DNA of 64,000 bases, from NCBI GenBank assembly GCA_045046885.1, contig JASFYX010000017.1:1-64000 (forward strand), given 5' to 3'. The stretch is from CG1-02-35-72 sp045046885 (lineage in GTDB: Bacteria > Bacteroidota > Bacteroidia > Flavobacteriales > Flavobacteriaceae). Within the stretch, counting starts at the first letter, position 1; every line of letters starts with the position of its first letter. The position numbers were made by a program, and so were the translations under genes. Below are positions 1-7,308 of this stretch, piece after piece. The notes under the pieces are model-generated. The model saw nothing but the letters and a program-made list of their open reading frames with translations. It searched no databases and was not told where the DNA came from.

Positions 1-95
1 TTTTATCTCTTAAAACTCTAATAAATTCAAAAAAAAGTTTTAACTTCGTAACCTGAAATTTTAAATCCGACTTAATAACAAAAAATCCATAAAAA

Positions 96-842
96 ATGAA
101 AATATTAGTCTGTATTAGTCACGTCCCCGACACCACGTCTAAAATTAATTTTACCGAAGGAGATACCAAATTTGACACTACCGGTGTACAGTTTGTCATC
201 AATCCACACGATGAATACGCTTTAACGCGTGCTATTTGGTTTAAAGAAAAACAAGGCGCTACCATAACAGTCGTTACTGTAGGCAATCAAAGCGTTGAAC
301 CCACTCTACGCAAGGCTTTAGCTATTGGTGCAGATGACGCTATTCGTGTTGATGCCAAACCCACAGATGGTTTTTACGTAGCGCAACAATTAGCCGCAGT
401 TGTTAAACAAGGCGCTTACGATGTAGTAATAACTGGCCGTGAATCTATTGATTATAACGGCGCTATGGTTCCCGGCTTTTTAGCCGCCAATTTAGATTAC
501 AATTTTGTTAACGCATGTGTTGGGATAGAAATTGAAGGCGACGCTGTAACTGCTACCCATGAAATTGACGGCGGTAGCGAAGTCCTTTCTACAAAATTAC
601 CTGTTGTTTTAGCAGGTCAAAAAGGTATTGTAGAAGAAAAAGACTTACGTATTCCCAATATGCGCGGCATTATGATGGCGCGTAAAAAACCTCTAAACGT
701 CGTAGCAGCGGTAGAAGGCTTAACAGCAAGTAAGGCTATTAGCTTTGAAAAACCACCTGTAAAAGGTGCTTGTAAATTAGTAGATGCCGATAATGTAGAT
801 GAATTGATTGATTTACTACACAACGAAGCCAAAGTTATTTAA
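96..842 (+). CDS. etfB: Electron transfer flavoprotein subunit beta
   Basis: Beta subunit of the soluble ETF heterodimer, which takes electrons from acyl-CoA and related flavin dehydrogenases and passes them to the quinone pool through ETF-quinone oxidoreductase. The 248-residue product is of normal family length. It starts directly with the ETF-type nucleotide-binding fold (MKILVCISHVPDTT), has the NPHDEYALTRA segment near residue 37 and the conserved VEEKDLRIPNMRGIM segment near residues 180-195, which binds AMP in known structures. The etfA gene begins 27 nt downstream on the same strand, so the two form one operon, as is usual. No homologue of the quinone oxidoreductase is in view. No consensus promoter is obvious in the 95 bases upstream. 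Confidence 0.96.
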   Translation: MKILVCISHVPDTTSKINFTEGDTKFDTTGVQFVINPHDEYALTRAIWFKEKQGATITVVTVGNQSVEPTLRKALAIGADDAIRVDAKPTDGFYVAQQLAAVVKQGAYDVVITGRESIDYNGAMVPGFLAANLDYNFVNACVGIEIEGDAVTATHEIDGGSEVLSTKLPVVLAGQKGIVEEKDLRIPNMRGIMMARKKPLNVVAAVEGLTASKAISFEKPPVKGACKLVDADNVDELIDLLHNEAKVI

Positions 843-869
843 TTATTAACCCTTTCAAATTCTAAAAAA

Positions 870-1838
870 ATGTCAGTATTAATATTCGCAGAAACATCAG
901 AAGGAAAGTTTAAAAAAATAGCTTTCGAAGCCACATCGTACGGCACAAAAATTGCCGAAATGCTCAATACAAATTGCGTAGCAGTTAGCATCAATGCCAA
1001 CGACCCAAATGAACTGTCAAATTATGGTGCCACAAAAATTATAAATATCAAAAACGACAAGCTAAATAACTTTAATGCCAAAGCTTACGCCGACGTTGCC
1101 ACACAGGTAGCCGCTAAAGAAGAAGCTACAGTTGTAATTGTAGATTCAAGTGCTAATGGACTGTATTTAGCTCCACTCGTGGCCTTTAATTTACAAGCCG
1201 GCTTGGCGTCAAACACAGTGGCTTTACCTAGCAGTACAGCGCCTTTTGTGGTAAAACGCAAAGCTTTTTCTAGCAAAGCTTTTAACAATACAGAACTCAC
1301 AACTGCTAATAAAGTAATCGGTTTGGCTAAAAACGCTTTCGGATTGTTTGAAAACAAAGTCGATGCCAATATAGAAGAATTCAACCCCACTTTAAGTGAT
1401 GCCGATTTTAACATCACTTCTAAAGAAATAAACAAAGCCAGTGGTAAAGTTACCATTGCCGATGCCGATATAGTAGTTTCAGGCGGTCGTGGTTTAAAAG
1501 GCCCAGAAAATTGGGGTATGGTAGAAGAATTAGCCGAAGTTTTAGGCGCGGCTACAGCCTGCTCTAAACCTGTTGCCGATTTAGATTGGCGTCCTCACGA
1601 AGAACACGTGGGGCAAACAGGCAAACAAGTGGCTGCCAATCTTTATATCGCCATAGGTATTTCTGGTGCTATTCAGCATTTAGCAGGTATCAATTCGTCT
1701 AAAGTAAAAGTAGTTATCAACACCGACCCCGAAGCTCCTTTCTTTAAAGCTGCCGATTACGGTATTGTAGGCGATGCTTTTGAAGTTGTGCCTAAGTTGG
1801 TTGAAAAATTAAAAGCCTTTAAACAAAATAACGCATAA
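870..1838 (+). CDS. etfA: Electron transfer flavoprotein subunit alpha
   Basis: Alpha subunit of ETF, carrying most of the FAD site. The 322-residue protein has an N-terminal Rossmann-like domain (about 1-190) and a C-terminal FAD domain that starts near GGRGLKGPENWG (about residue 205) and contains the family signature LYIAIGISGAIQHLAG followed by VVINTDPEAPFF. Length is normal and no catalytic feature is missing. It is the second gene of the etfBA operon, and a strong hairpin terminator follows the stop codon. Confidence 0.96.
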   Translation: MSVLIFAETSEGKFKKIAFEATSYGTKIAEMLNTNCVAVSINANDPNELSNYGATKIINIKNDKLNNFNAKAYADVATQVAAKEEATVVIVDSSANGLYLAPLVAFNLQAGLASNTVALPSSTAPFVVKRKAFSSKAFNNTELTTANKVIGLAKNAFGLFENKVDANIEEFNPTLSDADFNITSKEINKASGKVTIADADIVVSGGRGLKGPENWGMVEELAEVLGAATACSKPVADLDWRPHEEHVGQTGKQVAANLYIAIGISGAIQHLAGINSSKVKVVINTDPEAPFFKAADYGIVGDAFEVVPKLVEKLKAFKQNNA

Positions 1839-1865
1839 ATTTTATTAAATTGTGCTCCGAAAGGG

Positions 1866-1910
1866 TGCCTAATTATTTGGAATATGATACCCAAGTAATT
1901 AGGCATTTTT
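1866..1910 (+). terminator. Intrinsic terminator of etfBA
   Basis: A stem with arms TGCCTAATTA (1866-1875) and TAATTAGGCA (1896-1905), extended inward by TTTGG/CCAAG, closes on a 10-base loop and is followed at once by TTTTT (1906-1910). It lies 27 nt after the etfA stop codon and is the clearest Rho-independent terminator at this end of the window. Confidence 0.85.
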
Positions 1911-1930
1911 GATATAAAAACAATTTCTAA

Positions 1931-2521
1931 TTGAGTTTAATACGTTTAAATATTAAAGGGATTTCTTATAGCCAAACGCAAAGTGGCGCTTACGCTTTAG
2001 TGCTGAGTGAAGTGGCAGGTGATAGAACTTTACCCATTATAATTGGTGCTTTTGAAGCGCAATCTATTGCCATAGCTTTAGAACATGAAATCAAACCGCC
2101 ACGTCCTTTAACACACGATTTATTCAAGAGTTTTGCCGACAGATTTGGTATAAAAGTCAAACAAGTTATTATCCACAAATTGGTTGACGGCGTATTTTAT
2201 TCGAGTTTGATTTGCGAATGTGACAAAATTGAAGAAATTATTGACACGCGTACTTCAGATGCTATTGCCTTGGCTATAAGATTTAATGCCCCCATTTTTA
2301 CCTATGCCAACATCTTAGATAAAGCCGGCATTTTTCTCAAACTTAAAGATGAAATTAAAACCCAAAAAGAGCAGAAAATTATACAAAAACCTATTCCAAA
2401 AAAAGATGCTTTTTCTAAATTGACGCTTAAATCTTTAAATAAAAAATTAGATCAAGCCATTGCCAATGAAGATTATGAATTGGCCGCACGCTTACGCGAT
2501 GAAATTAATAACAGAAAATAA
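1931..2521 (+). CDS. Bifunctional nuclease (BFN/DUF151) family protein with C-terminal UVR motif
   Basis: A 196-residue protein of the BFN (DUF151) family. The family core covers about residues 1-135, with GDRTLPIIIGAFEAQSIAIA near 30 and RTSDAIALAIRFNAPIF near 107. Residues about 165-195 (KLDQAIANEDYELAARLRDE) form a UVR/UvrB-UvrC interaction motif, which suggests a link to DNA repair or another protein partner. BFN proteins have been described as nucleases with activity on RNA and DNA, but the role of this one is not established. The start is TTG. It is preferred because MSLIRLNIKGISYSQ matches the conserved family N-terminus and no ATG lies nearby. The nucleoside permease gene follows after 5 nt, so the two are probably cotranscribed. 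Confidence 0.85.
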   Translation: MSLIRLNIKGISYSQTQSGAYALVLSEVAGDRTLPIIIGAFEAQSIAIALEHEIKPPRPLTHDLFKSFADRFGIKVKQVIIHKLVDGVFYSSLICECDKIEEIIDTRTSDAIALAIRFNAPIFTYANILDKAGIFLKLKDEIKTQKEQKIIQKPIPKKDAFSKLTLKSLNKKLDQAIANEDYELAARLRDEINNRK

Positions 2522-2526
2522 ACAAT

Positions 2527-3768
2527 ATGAATATCAAACTACGACTGACTATTTTAAATTTTTTCGAACTCTTTGTTTTTGGTGCCTGGCTTATTTCGCT
2601 GGGTGGTTATTTAGGGGGCAAACTCCATTTTACCGGTGCTCAAATAGGGACTATCTTTAGTACTTTAGGATTGGCTTCTATTGTTATGCCGGCTATTGTG
2701 GGTATTATTGCCGATAAATATTTACCTGCTCAAAAGCTTTTAGGGATACTACATATTGTTGGGGGTATTTTTATGTTTTACTTATCGAGTATTACACATT
2801 TTGACGGCTTTTTTTGGATAATGTTAGGATACCTTTTAGTTTATATGCCAACTATTGGTTTAGCCAATGCGGTTTCTTACAGCGTATTAGAAGATAATAA
2901 TTTTGATATCGTAAAAGTTTTTCCGCCTATTCGTGTTTGGGGAACAATTGGCTTTATAGTAGCACTTTGGGCTGTCGATTTTTTAGGTTGGGCGCAAAAT
3001 TCAAATCAGTTTTTATTTACGGCAGGCTTTTCGTTTGTTATGGGTATTTACAGTTTTACGATGCCTAATGTACCTTGCTCAACAAGTAAAAGTCAGACAT
3101 TAATTCAACGCTTAGGTTTAGATGCTTTTGTCTTATTTAAAGACAGAAAGATGGCCGTCTTTTTTATCTTTTCTATGCTTTTAGGTATCGTCCTTCAAAT
3201 ATCAAATGCTTGGGCTTCTGAATTTATGAGAAGTTTTAATGACTTATTCCCTGAATCATTTGCTGTAAAACATGCAAGTACTTTAATATCGTTATCACAA
3301 ATATCTGAAACTGTTTTTATTTTAACCATACCTTTTTTCTTAAAACGCTTTGGCATAAAAGCTGTGATGCTTATGAGTATGATTGCTTGGTTTTTTAGAT
3401 TTGCCTTATTTGGTATTGGTAGTCCAGAAGGTATAGGATTGGGTTATATGGTATTATCAATGATAGTTTACGGCATGGCCTTTGATTTCTTTAATATCTC
3501 GGGATCTCTATTTGTAGAAATGGAAACAGACAATAAATTTAGAAGCAGTGCTCAAGGATTATTTATGTTACTAACCAATGGCTTGGGTGCTTTTGTAGGT
3601 GGTTACACTAGTGGTTTGGTAGTAGATTATTTTACCCAAAATGGCAGTAGGGATTGGACAAGCATCTGGTTTGTTTTTGCGGCTTATGCCTTGATATTAG
3701 CCATTGTTTTTGCCATTGTTTTTAAATACAAACACAATCCGGAGGCTATAAAAAAGGTAAAACATTAG
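2527..3768 (+). CDS. Nucleoside:H+ symporter-type MFS permease (NupG-like)
   Basis: A 413-residue polytopic inner-membrane protein with about twelve hydrophobic helices. The opening MNIKLRLTILNFFELFVFGAWLIS, split here as LRLTILNFFELFVFG and AWLISLGGYLG, and the PPIRVWGTIGFI segment near residue 136 are characteristic of the nucleoside/H+ symporter family related to E. coli NupG and XapB. It probably imports nucleosides for salvage, which fits thyA lying just downstream, although substrate specificity cannot be read from sequence. It begins 5 nt after the BFN gene. Family assignment is firm and the substrate is inferred. Confidence 0.85.
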   Translation: MNIKLRLTILNFFELFVFGAWLISLGGYLGGKLHFTGAQIGTIFSTLGLASIVMPAIVGIIADKYLPAQKLLGILHIVGGIFMFYLSSITHFDGFFWIMLGYLLVYMPTIGLANAVSYSVLEDNNFDIVKVFPPIRVWGTIGFIVALWAVDFLGWAQNSNQFLFTAGFSFVMGIYSFTMPNVPCSTSKSQTLIQRLGLDAFVLFKDRKMAVFFIFSMLLGIVLQISNAWASEFMRSFNDLFPESFAVKHASTLISLSQISETVFILTIPFFLKRFGIKAVMLMSMIAWFFRFALFGIGSPEGIGLGYMVLSMIVYGMAFDFFNISGSLFVEMETDNKFRSSAQGLFMLLTNGLGAFVGGYTSGLVVDYFTQNGSRDWTSIWFVFAAYALILAIVFAIVFKYKHNPEAIKKVKH

Positions 3769-3853
3769 CTTCTAGTATCAGGTAACTGGTATCTAGTAGT
3801 TGGTATTAAATATCAAGAATTAAGTACAAAGTAATTAGAAACATATATTAATC

Positions 3854-3880
3854 CCTTCCCTTTGGGAAGGTTAGGATGGG
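3854..3880. repeat. REP-like palindrome abutting the thyA start codon
   Basis: CCTTCCCTTTGGGAAGG (3854-3870) is a 7-bp-arm palindrome with a TTT loop, followed by TTAGGATGGG, which runs straight into the thyA ATG at 3881. Before it (about 3770-3840) lies low-complexity sequence with repeated GGTA and TCTAGTA words. Similar CCCTTCCC...GGGAAGG elements are common between genes in Bacteroidota. The element now forms the immediate ribosome-entry region of thyA. Confidence 0.6.
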
Positions 3881-4705
3881 ATGAAACAATATTTAGATTT
3901 AGTAAAACACGTTATTAAAAACGGCGTGGGTAAAGACGACAGGACAGGAACAGGTACAAAGAGTGTTTTTGGCTATCAAATGCGCTTTGATTTACAAGAA
4001 GGTTTCCCGATGCTCACCACCAAAAAGTTGCATTTAAAATCGATTATTCACGAGTTGCTGTGGTTTTTAAAAGGCGATACCAATATTGCCTACCTCAAAG
4101 AAAATGGTGTCAAAATTTGGGATGCTTGGGCTGATGAAAAAGGCGATTTAGGACCCGTTTACGGCCACCAATGGCGCAATTGGAACAGCGACGGGATAGA
4201 CCAAATAACAGAAGTTATTGATTTAATAAAAACAAACCCAAGCAGCCGCCGTATGTTGGTGTCAGCTTGGAACCCTAGCGTATTGCCCGACACTTCGGTG
4301 AGTTTTGCCAAAAATGTAGCCAACAACAAAGCTGCTTTGCCTCCCTGTCATGCTTTTTTTCAATTTTATGTATCCGATGGTAAATTATCGTGTCAGCTAT
4401 ACCAACGCAGTGCCGATATATTTCTAGGTGTACCGTTTAACATTGCCTCTTATGCACTTTTAACTATGATGATGGCGCAAGTTACAAGTTACGCTTATGG
4501 CGATTTTATACACACTTTTGGCGATGCACATATTTACAACAATCACTCAGAACAGATAGATTTACAATTAAGCCGCACACCAAGAGCTCTGCCAACTATG
4601 AAACTCAATCCGGCTATTAAAAGTGTTTTTGACTTTACTTATGACGATTTTGAGTTGGTGGGCTATGACCCATATCCTTTGATAAGAGGGAAGGTGTCTG
4701 TGTAA
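3881..4705 (+). CDS. thyA: Thymidylate synthase
   Basis: Converts dUMP to dTMP using methylene-tetrahydrofolate; cytoplasmic. The 274-residue length is normal. Visible hallmarks are DDRTGTGTKSVFGYQMRFDL at the N-terminus, PSSRRMLVSAWNP near residue 120, the catalytic cysteine in ALPPCHAFFQFYV (about residue 157), the SADIFLGVPFNIASYA substrate loop near residue 180 and HIYNNHSEQ near residue 220. The partner dihydrofolate reductase gene is also in this window but 26 kb away (30707), rather than adjacent as in many relatives. The ATG follows directly on a palindromic repeat. Confidence 0.97.
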   Translation: MKQYLDLVKHVIKNGVGKDDRTGTGTKSVFGYQMRFDLQEGFPMLTTKKLHLKSIIHELLWFLKGDTNIAYLKENGVKIWDAWADEKGDLGPVYGHQWRNWNSDGIDQITEVIDLIKTNPSSRRMLVSAWNPSVLPDTSVSFAKNVANNKAALPPCHAFFQFYVSDGKLSCQLYQRSADIFLGVPFNIASYALLTMMMAQVTSYAYGDFIHTFGDAHIYNNHSEQIDLQLSRTPRALPTMKLNPAIKSVFDFTYDDFELVGYDPYPLIRGKVSV

Positions 4706-4718
4706 AATATTGACATAG

Positions 4719-4797
4719 AACGCAGATGATACTGATTAAATATGATTTACACTGATAAATCTGTGACAATCTGCTAAATCAGTGTTATCAGTGTGCC
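4719..4797. repeat. Palindromic dispersed repeat, copy A
   Basis: A roughly 78-bp element starting AACGCAGATGATACTGAT and ending near ATCAGTGTTATCAGTGTGC. It has an inverted core, GATTTACACTGATAAATC, and shares long identical blocks with the element at 7222-7300, in the same orientation. It lies just after the thyA stop codon. No coding sequence is present. Confidence 0.8.
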
Positions 4798-4821
4798 TTA
4801 AACAAGCTTAAAATATTTTCG

Positions 4822-4854
4822 TTGTTAAAATATCAATACAAAATCTTATATTTG
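4822..4854 (+). promoter_or_regulatory. Bacteroidota-type promoter for the DUF4139 gene
   Basis: TTG at 4822-4824 and TATATTTG at 4847-4854 match the TTG / TAnnTTTG pattern, with a 22-nt spacer. Transcription would begin around 4861, which places the start codon at 4882 inside the transcript and excludes the upstream TTG at 4822 as a translation start. Confidence 0.65.
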
Positions 4855-4881
4855 GGATGGTTATACATTAAAATAAAAACT

Positions 4882-6789
4882 ATGCAAAAAGCACTTATCG
4901 CAATTCTCTGTTTACTAGTAAATATTTCTTTTTCGCAAGAAACTATTGAAAAACGCGTAAAATCTACAGTTAACGAAGTCACAGTCTTCCTAAATGGTGC
5001 CCAAGTCACAAGAAAAAAAGCCGTTGATATAAAACCTGGCAAGAGCGTTTTAAAATTCGTCAATCTGTCACCCTATATAGATGCCAAAAGTATTCAAGTT
5101 AAAACAGACAATGCCATAACTGTATTATCGGTTAACCACAATAAAGACTTTTTAAACAAACTCAAAAAAAGTGAAGAGCTTAAAAACCTAGAGAAAAAAC
5201 TCGGTACCGTTAAAGATAAAATTGAATTAGAAAATACTTATTTAGATATTATAAAAGAGGAACTCAATTTTTTAAAAGCCAATAGAAATATTGGTGGTAA
5301 AAACCAGACCCTAAGTGTAACAGCTTTAAGAGATGCCTCAAAATTTTACGGCACAAGACTTACAAGTTTAAATCTAAAGAGGATTGAACGCAAAAAAACG
5401 CTAACTAAGTTAAGAAAAGAACAAAACGACATTAACAACCAGATAGCCACAATAACCAATAAAAAGGAATTTCCAACCGGAGAAATACTTGTTAAAATAG
5501 ACGCTAAAAAAGCCTTAAAAGCCTCTTTTAAGATTTCTTATTTGGTAAATAATGCCGGCTGGTATCCTTCATACGATGTACGTGCTAAAAACATAAACGA
5601 ACCTCTCGAGCTGGTTTACAAAGCCAATGTAAGACAAGACACTAAAGTTGATTGGAATAATGTAAAATTAAAATTTTCTTCAACCAATCCTGATATTTCT
5701 GGTATAGCACCAAAATTAAAAACCTATTTTTTAAACTATAATACTTTGCCTCCCATTTATGGTACTTTTAACAATACCGTTACAGGTATCGTTTCCGATA
5801 ATTCGGGGCCCTTGCCCGGTGTAAACGTACTGGTAAAAGGCACAACTATTGGTACAGAAACCGACTTTGACGGACGTTATACCCTAACAGTACCCGATAA
5901 TAACAGCCGTTTGCAATTTACTTATATCGGCATGGAAACAGCAACCGTCATTGCCAATAGACCACAAGTAAACCTTGTAATGAATTCAGATGCCAATGTT
6001 TTAGACGAGGTTGTTGTAACCGCACAAGGCATAAAAAGAGATAGAAAAGCTCTGGGTTATGCAAGGACTTTAAACGGGAAAGCTAGCGGTATTATAATTA
6101 GAGGTGCTTCAAGTATAAGAGGAGCTTCAAGTAAGAAAAAAGAATACAAACTAGCAAATCAAATAAAACAGATTAGAAAACAAACCACAGTCGAATTTGA
6201 AATAAAAATGCCACACACCCTTAAATCGAGCAACAAAAATTATGTGGTGACCATGAAAGGTTATAAAATTAATGCAGGCTATCAGTATTACAGTGTGCCC
6301 AAAATTAAACCGACAGCCTTTTTAATTGCCAACATTACCAATTGGGAAAAATACAATTTACTTGATGGCGAAATAAATATCTTTTTTGAAGGTACTTATG
6401 TAGGTAAATCACTTTTAGATTTACGTCAAGCCACAGATACATTGCAGATTTCTTTAGGAAGCGATAAACAAGTAAATGTTAAACGTGAAAAGATAAAAGC
6501 CTTTACCACCAGACAATTTATCGGTAACAAAAAAGCAGAATCAAAAGCATGGAAAATTACTGTACGTAACAATAAGAAGGAAAGTATTAATATAGTAGTT
6601 TATGACCAAGTACCTGTTTCTACTCTAGATGAAATAAAAATTGAAATCGATAAAAACAATGGGGCTAAATTCAATTCTAAAACAGGAGAAATAAAATGGT
6701 TGTTTTCTTTGGCGCAAAATTCTAAAAAAGACTTAAACTTAAAATACACCGTTAAATATCCTAAATACAGGAGCTTAATTATAGAATAA
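4882..6789 (+). CDS. DUF4139 (mucoidy-inhibitor A-like) secreted protein with SusC-like insert
   Basis: A 635-residue exported protein. MQKALIAILCLLVNISFSQ is a signal peptide, followed by a DUF4140-type N-terminal domain (about 25-95), a charged coiled coil (about 100-200) and a DUF4139 beta-rich domain from about 205 to the end (FKISYLVNNAGWYPSYDVRA). The DUF4139 domain is interrupted at about residues 300-372 by a carboxypeptidase-regulatory-like beta-sandwich (TGIVSDNSGPLPGVNVLVKG, FDGRYTL, FTYIGMETATV). After this come VLDEVVVTAQGIKRDRKALG and a duplicated IRGASS, wording normally seen at the plug entry of SusC-type TonB-dependent receptors. No barrel follows. Function is unknown; an outer-membrane or periplasmic role is inferred. 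The start is set by signal peptide and promoter. Confidence 0.8.
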   Translation: MQKALIAILCLLVNISFSQETIEKRVKSTVNEVTVFLNGAQVTRKKAVDIKPGKSVLKFVNLSPYIDAKSIQVKTDNAITVLSVNHNKDFLNKLKKSEELKNLEKKLGTVKDKIELENTYLDIIKEELNFLKANRNIGGKNQTLSVTALRDASKFYGTRLTSLNLKRIERKKTLTKLRKEQNDINNQIATITNKKEFPTGEILVKIDAKKALKASFKISYLVNNAGWYPSYDVRAKNINEPLELVYKANVRQDTKVDWNNVKLKFSSTNPDISGIAPKLKTYFLNYNTLPPIYGTFNNTVTGIVSDNSGPLPGVNVLVKGTTIGTETDFDGRYTLTVPDNNSRLQFTYIGMETATVIANRPQVNLVMNSDANVLDEVVVTAQGIKRDRKALGYARTLNGKASGIIIRGASSIRGASSKKKEYKLANQIKQIRKQTTVEFEIKMPHTLKSSNKNYVVTMKGYKINAGYQYYSVPKIKPTAFLIANITNWEKYNLLDGEINIFFEGTYVGKSLLDLRQATDTLQISLGSDKQVNVKREKIKAFTTRQFIGNKKAESKAWKITVRNNKKESINIVVYDQVPVSTLDEIKIEIDKNNGAKFNSKTGEIKWLFSLAQNSKKDLNLKYTVKYPKYRSLIIE

Positions 6790-6792
6790 AAT

Positions 6793-6825
6793 AACTCCCG
6801 AAGGGTTTGGAACCCTTCGGGAGTT
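6793..6825. terminator. 33-nt hairpin, probable bidirectional terminator
   Basis: AACTCCCGAAGGGTT (6793-6807), loop TGG, AACCCTTCGGGAGTT (6811-6825) is a perfect 15-bp stem between two convergent genes. It begins 4 nt after the stop codon of the DUF4139 gene and ends 2 nt before the stop of the minus-strand gene. It belongs to the 33-nt hairpin class found repeatedly in this window. Confidence 0.8.
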
Positions 6826-6827
6826 TA

Positions 6828-7196
6828 TCAAAAATTAGCTTGTAACCCTGCTTCCCATTCGTCTAAAAACTCTTGAATTTGAGTGATAAATTCCTCCTGT
6901 TTCTGAGTGCGATTTATGGTACAATGCAAAACAATCTTATGGCGCTCGGGCGGGTAACCCGTAGTAATAGTCCACGTAAAAGCGTTGGGGCAATCGAGTA
7001 ATGTAAACCTAACACCACCATTTATTTTATGGTAAGTTATTTTAAATTCGCCCCACAAAGTAGCACCATCAAAATAATCACCTTGTTCTTCTATTAAAAA
7101 CATGGTTTCTGTAAAGGGCTCTAAACTATGGGGTGTTATTTTATTTTGAATAATCTCTTGAGTGACTTGTCTGTCTATAATTCTAAAAAATTCCAT
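6828..7196 (-). CDS. Conserved-looking hypothetical protein, 122 aa
   Basis: I do not recognise this family. The 122-residue product has no signal peptide or membrane helix, so it is probably cytoplasmic. It is rich in aromatic and acidic residues, with FDGATLWGEFKITYHKING in the middle and an amphipathic C-terminal helix (EFITQIQEFLDEWEAGL). It is convergent with the DUF4139 gene and shares a hairpin with it. Upstream lies copy B of the 78-bp repeat. Codon use looks like that of the neighbours, and the in-frame ATG, clean stop and terminator argue that it is a real gene. Confidence 0.65.
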   Translation of the reverse strand: MEFFRIIDRQVTQEIIQNKITPHSLEPFTETMFLIEEQGDYFDGATLWGEFKITYHKINGGVRFTLLDCPNAFTWTITTGYPPERHKIVLHCTINRTQKQEEFITQIQEFLDEWEAGLQANF

Positions 7197-7221
7197 TGTG
7201 CAAAATTATGTATTTATTATG

Positions 7222-7300
7222 GAACGCTGATGACACAGATCACTTATGATTTACACTGATAAATCTGAGACTATCTGCTAAATCAGCGTCATCAGTGTTC
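7222..7300. repeat. Palindromic dispersed repeat, copy B
   Basis: Second copy of the element at 4719-4797, in direct orientation. It begins AACGCTGATGAC and ends GTCATCAGTGTT, so its tips are inverted repeats. The inner block TATGATTTACACTGATAAAT is shared exactly with copy A. It lies directly after the mfd stop codon (mfd reads leftwards) and may act as its terminator. Confidence 0.8.
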
Positions 7301-7308
7301 TATTTTAT

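Noticed and set aside
1..95. Possible promoter or gene end at the left edge
   Set aside because: AT-rich sequence with no matching -7 box and no coding pattern that can be supported.
2460..2660. 66-codon open frame across the BFN gene end and the permease start
   Set aside because: It overlaps two well-supported genes and has no family resemblance.
4822..4881. TTG start 20 codons upstream of the DUF4139 gene
   Set aside because: That TTG is the -33 promoter element, and the extension would place extra residues before a perfect signal peptide.
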